Shown here in pieces: positions 6,164 through 7,914 of a stretch of DNA of 7,914 nt (position 1 is its first letter; each line of letters opens with the position of its first letter). Source of the stretch: Selenomonadaceae bacterium. GTDB taxonomy: Bacteria; Bacillota; Negativicutes; Selenomonadales; Selenomonadaceae. The stretch covers positions 1 through 7,914 of the forward strand of contig JAFTEG010000135.1 in the NCBI GenBank assembly GCA_017453765.1. The letters are read 5' to 3'. The notes below the pieces were generated by a model, which saw only the letters and a list, made by a program, of their open reading frames with translations, had not been told where the DNA came from and did no database searches. A program made the position numbers and the translations under genes.

Positions 6164-7039
6164 ATGTTCACGAATACGGCTTTGAATTTTCCGCACGGCG
6201 CAATGTTGACAAGCGCAATGCTCCGTGAGATTTACAAGTACCCGCGTGAATTTTTCGCTTTACTTTACAAAAACTACGGCGACGGAATAATTTGCGGTTT
6301 GGATTATTTAATTCGCGACAAAAATTTATTTTTAACTGCCGGCGTCATTCGCCTTGACGGTGAATTTTATTTTTTGCCGCAAGACTTTAATATCAGCGCG
6401 GAGACAGAAAAAAATAATCTCAAAACCGACAAACAATATTACATTTGTCTTTCGAGATTATCCGAGAAAAAGGAAGATTGCCTTATTGAAAATAATTTAA
6501 CCGTCACATTTTCAAGTTCAGAAATTTTTCCTTCATTAGGTAAATTCTATTTTTCAAAGTACGACCCCTTAGCGTTGCCGCAACTTGATAAAGGTGTTGA
6601 CCCCTTTAAAAATATTTTTGAATCGACAGTTTTAAATTTGGCGGACGTACCGGTTGCGGAGTCATTTGCAGAACCGATTGCGGAAAAAGGCGGCGCGACT
6701 TTTCACCCGTTGCTTTTCAGATTGGTACAAGAATTTTTGGCAGGTAAAAAATTTAAAACGCCGTTCGATTACGCGATTTTGACGCAACTGCAAAGTACCG
6801 GCGTAATTTCCATTCAGACAATAAAGTCTTACATTGCGGAGGAAGGCGGTAAAATTAATTTAGACGGTAAAATTACTTTAGACGATAAAATTAATTTCAC
6901 AGACCGCGCAGATTTGTTTAAAACTTTTTGCAAGTGTCTTGTAGCGTCCAAATTTAATCCCGCCGTTTCACGTGCGGCAGAAAGTGAAGATAGCGCCAAG
7001 CCTAAGAAAATTTATACCGGTTACGGCAAAAGGTGGTAG
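6164..7039 (+). CDS. Protein of unknown function with a weak tail/baseplate-like N-terminus
   Basis: This 291-residue protein has its ATG 3 nt after the stop of the large ATPase, with an embedded Shine-Dalgarno sequence. Residues 10-72 contain FPHGAMLTSAML, then YGDGIICGLDYLI (38-50), a hydrophobic strand and AGVIRLDGEFYFL (59-71). The pattern GDGIxxGL, followed some 15 residues later by a GVIxxDG turn, is reminiscent of phage tail and baseplate components, but this is recall of a pattern and not a homology result. The middle is mixed alpha/beta. Residues 229-246 are three tandem hexapeptides (GKINLD, GKITLD, DKINFT), and the tail is basic (KPKKIYTGYGKRW). There is no signal peptide or clear membrane helix. 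As the last gene of the unit it may be an adaptor or client of the two ATPases. Family not recognised; real coding status is well supported by frame length, spacing and codon use. Confidence 0.8.
   Translation: MFTNTALNFPHGAMLTSAMLREIYKYPREFFALLYKNYGDGIICGLDYLIRDKNLFLTAGVIRLDGEFYFLPQDFNISAETEKNNLKTDKQYYICLSRLSEKKEDCLIENNLTVTFSSSEIFPSLGKFYFSKYDPLALPQLDKGVDPFKNIFESTVLNLADVPVAESFAEPIAEKGGATFHPLLFRLVQEFLAGKKFKTPFDYAILTQLQSTGVISIQTIKSYIAEEGGKINLDGKITLDDKINFTDRADLFKTFCKCLVASKFNPAVSRAAESEDSAKPKKIYTGYGKRW
6848..6901 (+). repeat. 18-bp in-frame tandem repeat, three units
   Basis: Three 18-bp units begin at 6848, 6866 and 6884. Units one and two (GGTAAAATTAATTTAGAC type) differ at one base, and the third has diverged mainly at its end. 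They encode GKINLD, GKITLD and DKINFT at residues 229-246 of the 291-residue protein. Unit length equals that of the repeat in the neighbouring gene, although the sequence is different. Confidence 0.8.
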
Positions 7040-7059
7040 GCTTTACCTTCTATTACCTA

Positions 7060-7914
7060 TTAAAGTCGGTCGCAAATAATTTTGGTGCATTCGTCCGTAC
7101 CGATTTTGTTAAAGCCTTCTTTGAAAATATCAGCAGTACGATAGCCGTCGGCAAGAGTCTTGTCAACGGCTTTTTCAATTGCGTCAGCGGCGGCGGAATT
7201 GTTCAAGCTGTAGCGAAGGAGCATAGCCGCGCTTAAAATTGCGCCCATAGGATTGGCGATATTTTTACCCGCAATGTCCGGCGCGGAGCCGTGAATAGGT
7301 TCATACAAACTTGTAAGTTCGCCGATTGATGCGGAAGGCATTAAACCGATTGACCCGCCGATAACTGCCGCTTCGTCACTCAAAATGTCGCCGAAAATAT
7401 TTGACGTGACGATAACGTCGAACTGTTTGGGATTTACGGCAAGTTGCATTGCGGCGTTATCAACGTACAGATGATTTACCTCGACGTCGGAAAAATCTTT
7501 TGCCATTTCGTTCACGACGCGGCGCCAAAGCCTGGACGACGCCAAAACGTTGGCTTTATCGACAGAAGTCAGCTTGCCGCGACGAAGTTTAGCCGTTTCA
7601 AATGCCAGTTTAGAAATTCTTTCAATCTCCGGCACGGAATATTTTTCAGTGTCCCACGCACTTTCAACGCCGTCAACAATTTCACTTTCGCAACGTTCGC
7701 CGAAATAAATTCCACCTACCAATTCGCGTACAATTAAAAGGTCCGAGCCTTCAACCAATTCCGGCTTAAGCGGAGATCCGTCAATAAGCGGCGTGTAGAC
7801 TTTGACGGGGCGCAAATTTGCAAAGAGACCGAGACCTTTGCGAAGACCAAACAGCGCTTTTTCGGGGCGAAGGTGTACCGGCAACGTGTCCCATTTCTTG
7901 CCGCCAACCGCGCC
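7060..7914 (-). CDS. leuB: 3-isopropylmalate dehydrogenase, C-terminal part (cut by the window edge)
   Basis: LeuB oxidises and decarboxylates (2R,3S)-3-isopropylmalate to 2-oxo-4-methylpentanoate using NAD+, the third step of leucine biosynthesis in the cytoplasm. The frame is open at the right edge, starting in [12 protein letters not shown], which in full-length family members (about 355 residues) lies near residue 65-75. The 284 residues present include the substrate arginines region ([24 protein letters not shown]), the catalytic tyrosine region GGIYFGE, the lysine motif [13 protein letters not shown], the metal-binding aspartates in VDNAAMQL and [12 protein letters not shown], and the NAD-binding stretch [18 protein letters not shown]. 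The end ([16 protein letters not shown]) is typical, so the C-terminus is intact. NAD rather than NADP use follows from assignment to LeuB and not from a residue I could verify. The gene runs toward the chaperone cluster and stops 20 nt from it. Its neighbours in leucine synthesis, if any, lie to the right of the window. Confidence 0.97.
   Translation of the reverse strand, partial: GAVGGKKWDTLPVHLRPEKALFGLRKGLGLFANLRPVKVYTPLIDGSPLKPELVEGSDLLIVRELVGGIYFGERCESEIVDGVESAWDTEKYSVPEIERISKLAFETAKLRRGKLTSVDKANVLASSRLWRRVVNEMAKDFSDVEVNHLYVDNAAMQLAVNPKQFDVIVTSNIFGDILSDEAAVIGGSIGLMPSASIGELTSLYEPIHGSAPDIAGKNIANPMGAILSAAMLLRYSLNNSAAADAIEKAVDKTLADGYRTADIFKEGFNKIGTDECTKIICDRL

Noticed and set aside
7033..7236. 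Open frame on the + strand beginning at the end of the 291-residue gene
   Set aside because: It runs antisense through well-conserved leuB sequence, has no ribosome binding site of its own, and is a shadow frame.
7444..7737. 97-codon + strand frame within leuB
   Set aside because: It is antisense to the catalytic part of LeuB and has no start signal or family resemblance.

Overview
The window looks like chromosomal DNA from a low-to-middle GC member of the Bacillota. Every start I could check has a purine-rich Shine-Dalgarno sequence, one gene starts with TTG, and codon choice (AAA Lys, GAA Glu, GGC Gly, GCG/GCC Ala) is similar across all genes. A Negativicutes (Selenomonas-like) host is only a guess from general character. 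No RNA gene, IS element, CRISPR array or integration site is visible.

Layout. Positions 3-7039 on the + strand hold one tightly packed unit of five genes. They are the 3' end of a coiled-coil protein (3-131), a second coiled-coil protein (167-952), a DnaK-like ATPase whose C-terminal lid is replaced by a von Willebrand factor A (vWA) domain (1009-3075), a 1024-residue protein with a second, divergent Hsp70/actin-fold ATPase behind a long N-terminal extension (3086-6160), and a 291-residue protein of unknown function (6164-7039). Gaps are 35, 56, 10 and 3 nt, and the last two start sites have Shine-Dalgarno sequences embedded in the end of the preceding gene, so an operon with translational coupling is likely. 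The convergent gene on the - strand (7060-7914, open at the window edge) is the C-terminal four fifths of LeuB, 3-isopropylmalate dehydrogenase. It is an ordinary housekeeping gene, separated from the cluster by only 20 nt.

How the genes may work together (inference). Two different Hsp70-type ATPases, one carrying a complete metal-ion-dependent adhesion site (MIDAS) in its vWA domain, sit beside two probably rod-like coiled-coil proteins and a small protein with a faint phage-tail/baseplate-like N-terminus. All are predicted soluble and cytoplasmic. The set suggests an ATP-driven assembly, remodelling or conflict-type complex rather than general protein folding, since no GrpE or J-domain gene is present in the window. 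I do not recognise the complete combination as a named system. Two adjacent genes each carry an in-frame 18-bp tandem repeat encoding charged hexapeptides. The operon start lies upstream of the window, so further members are probably missing.
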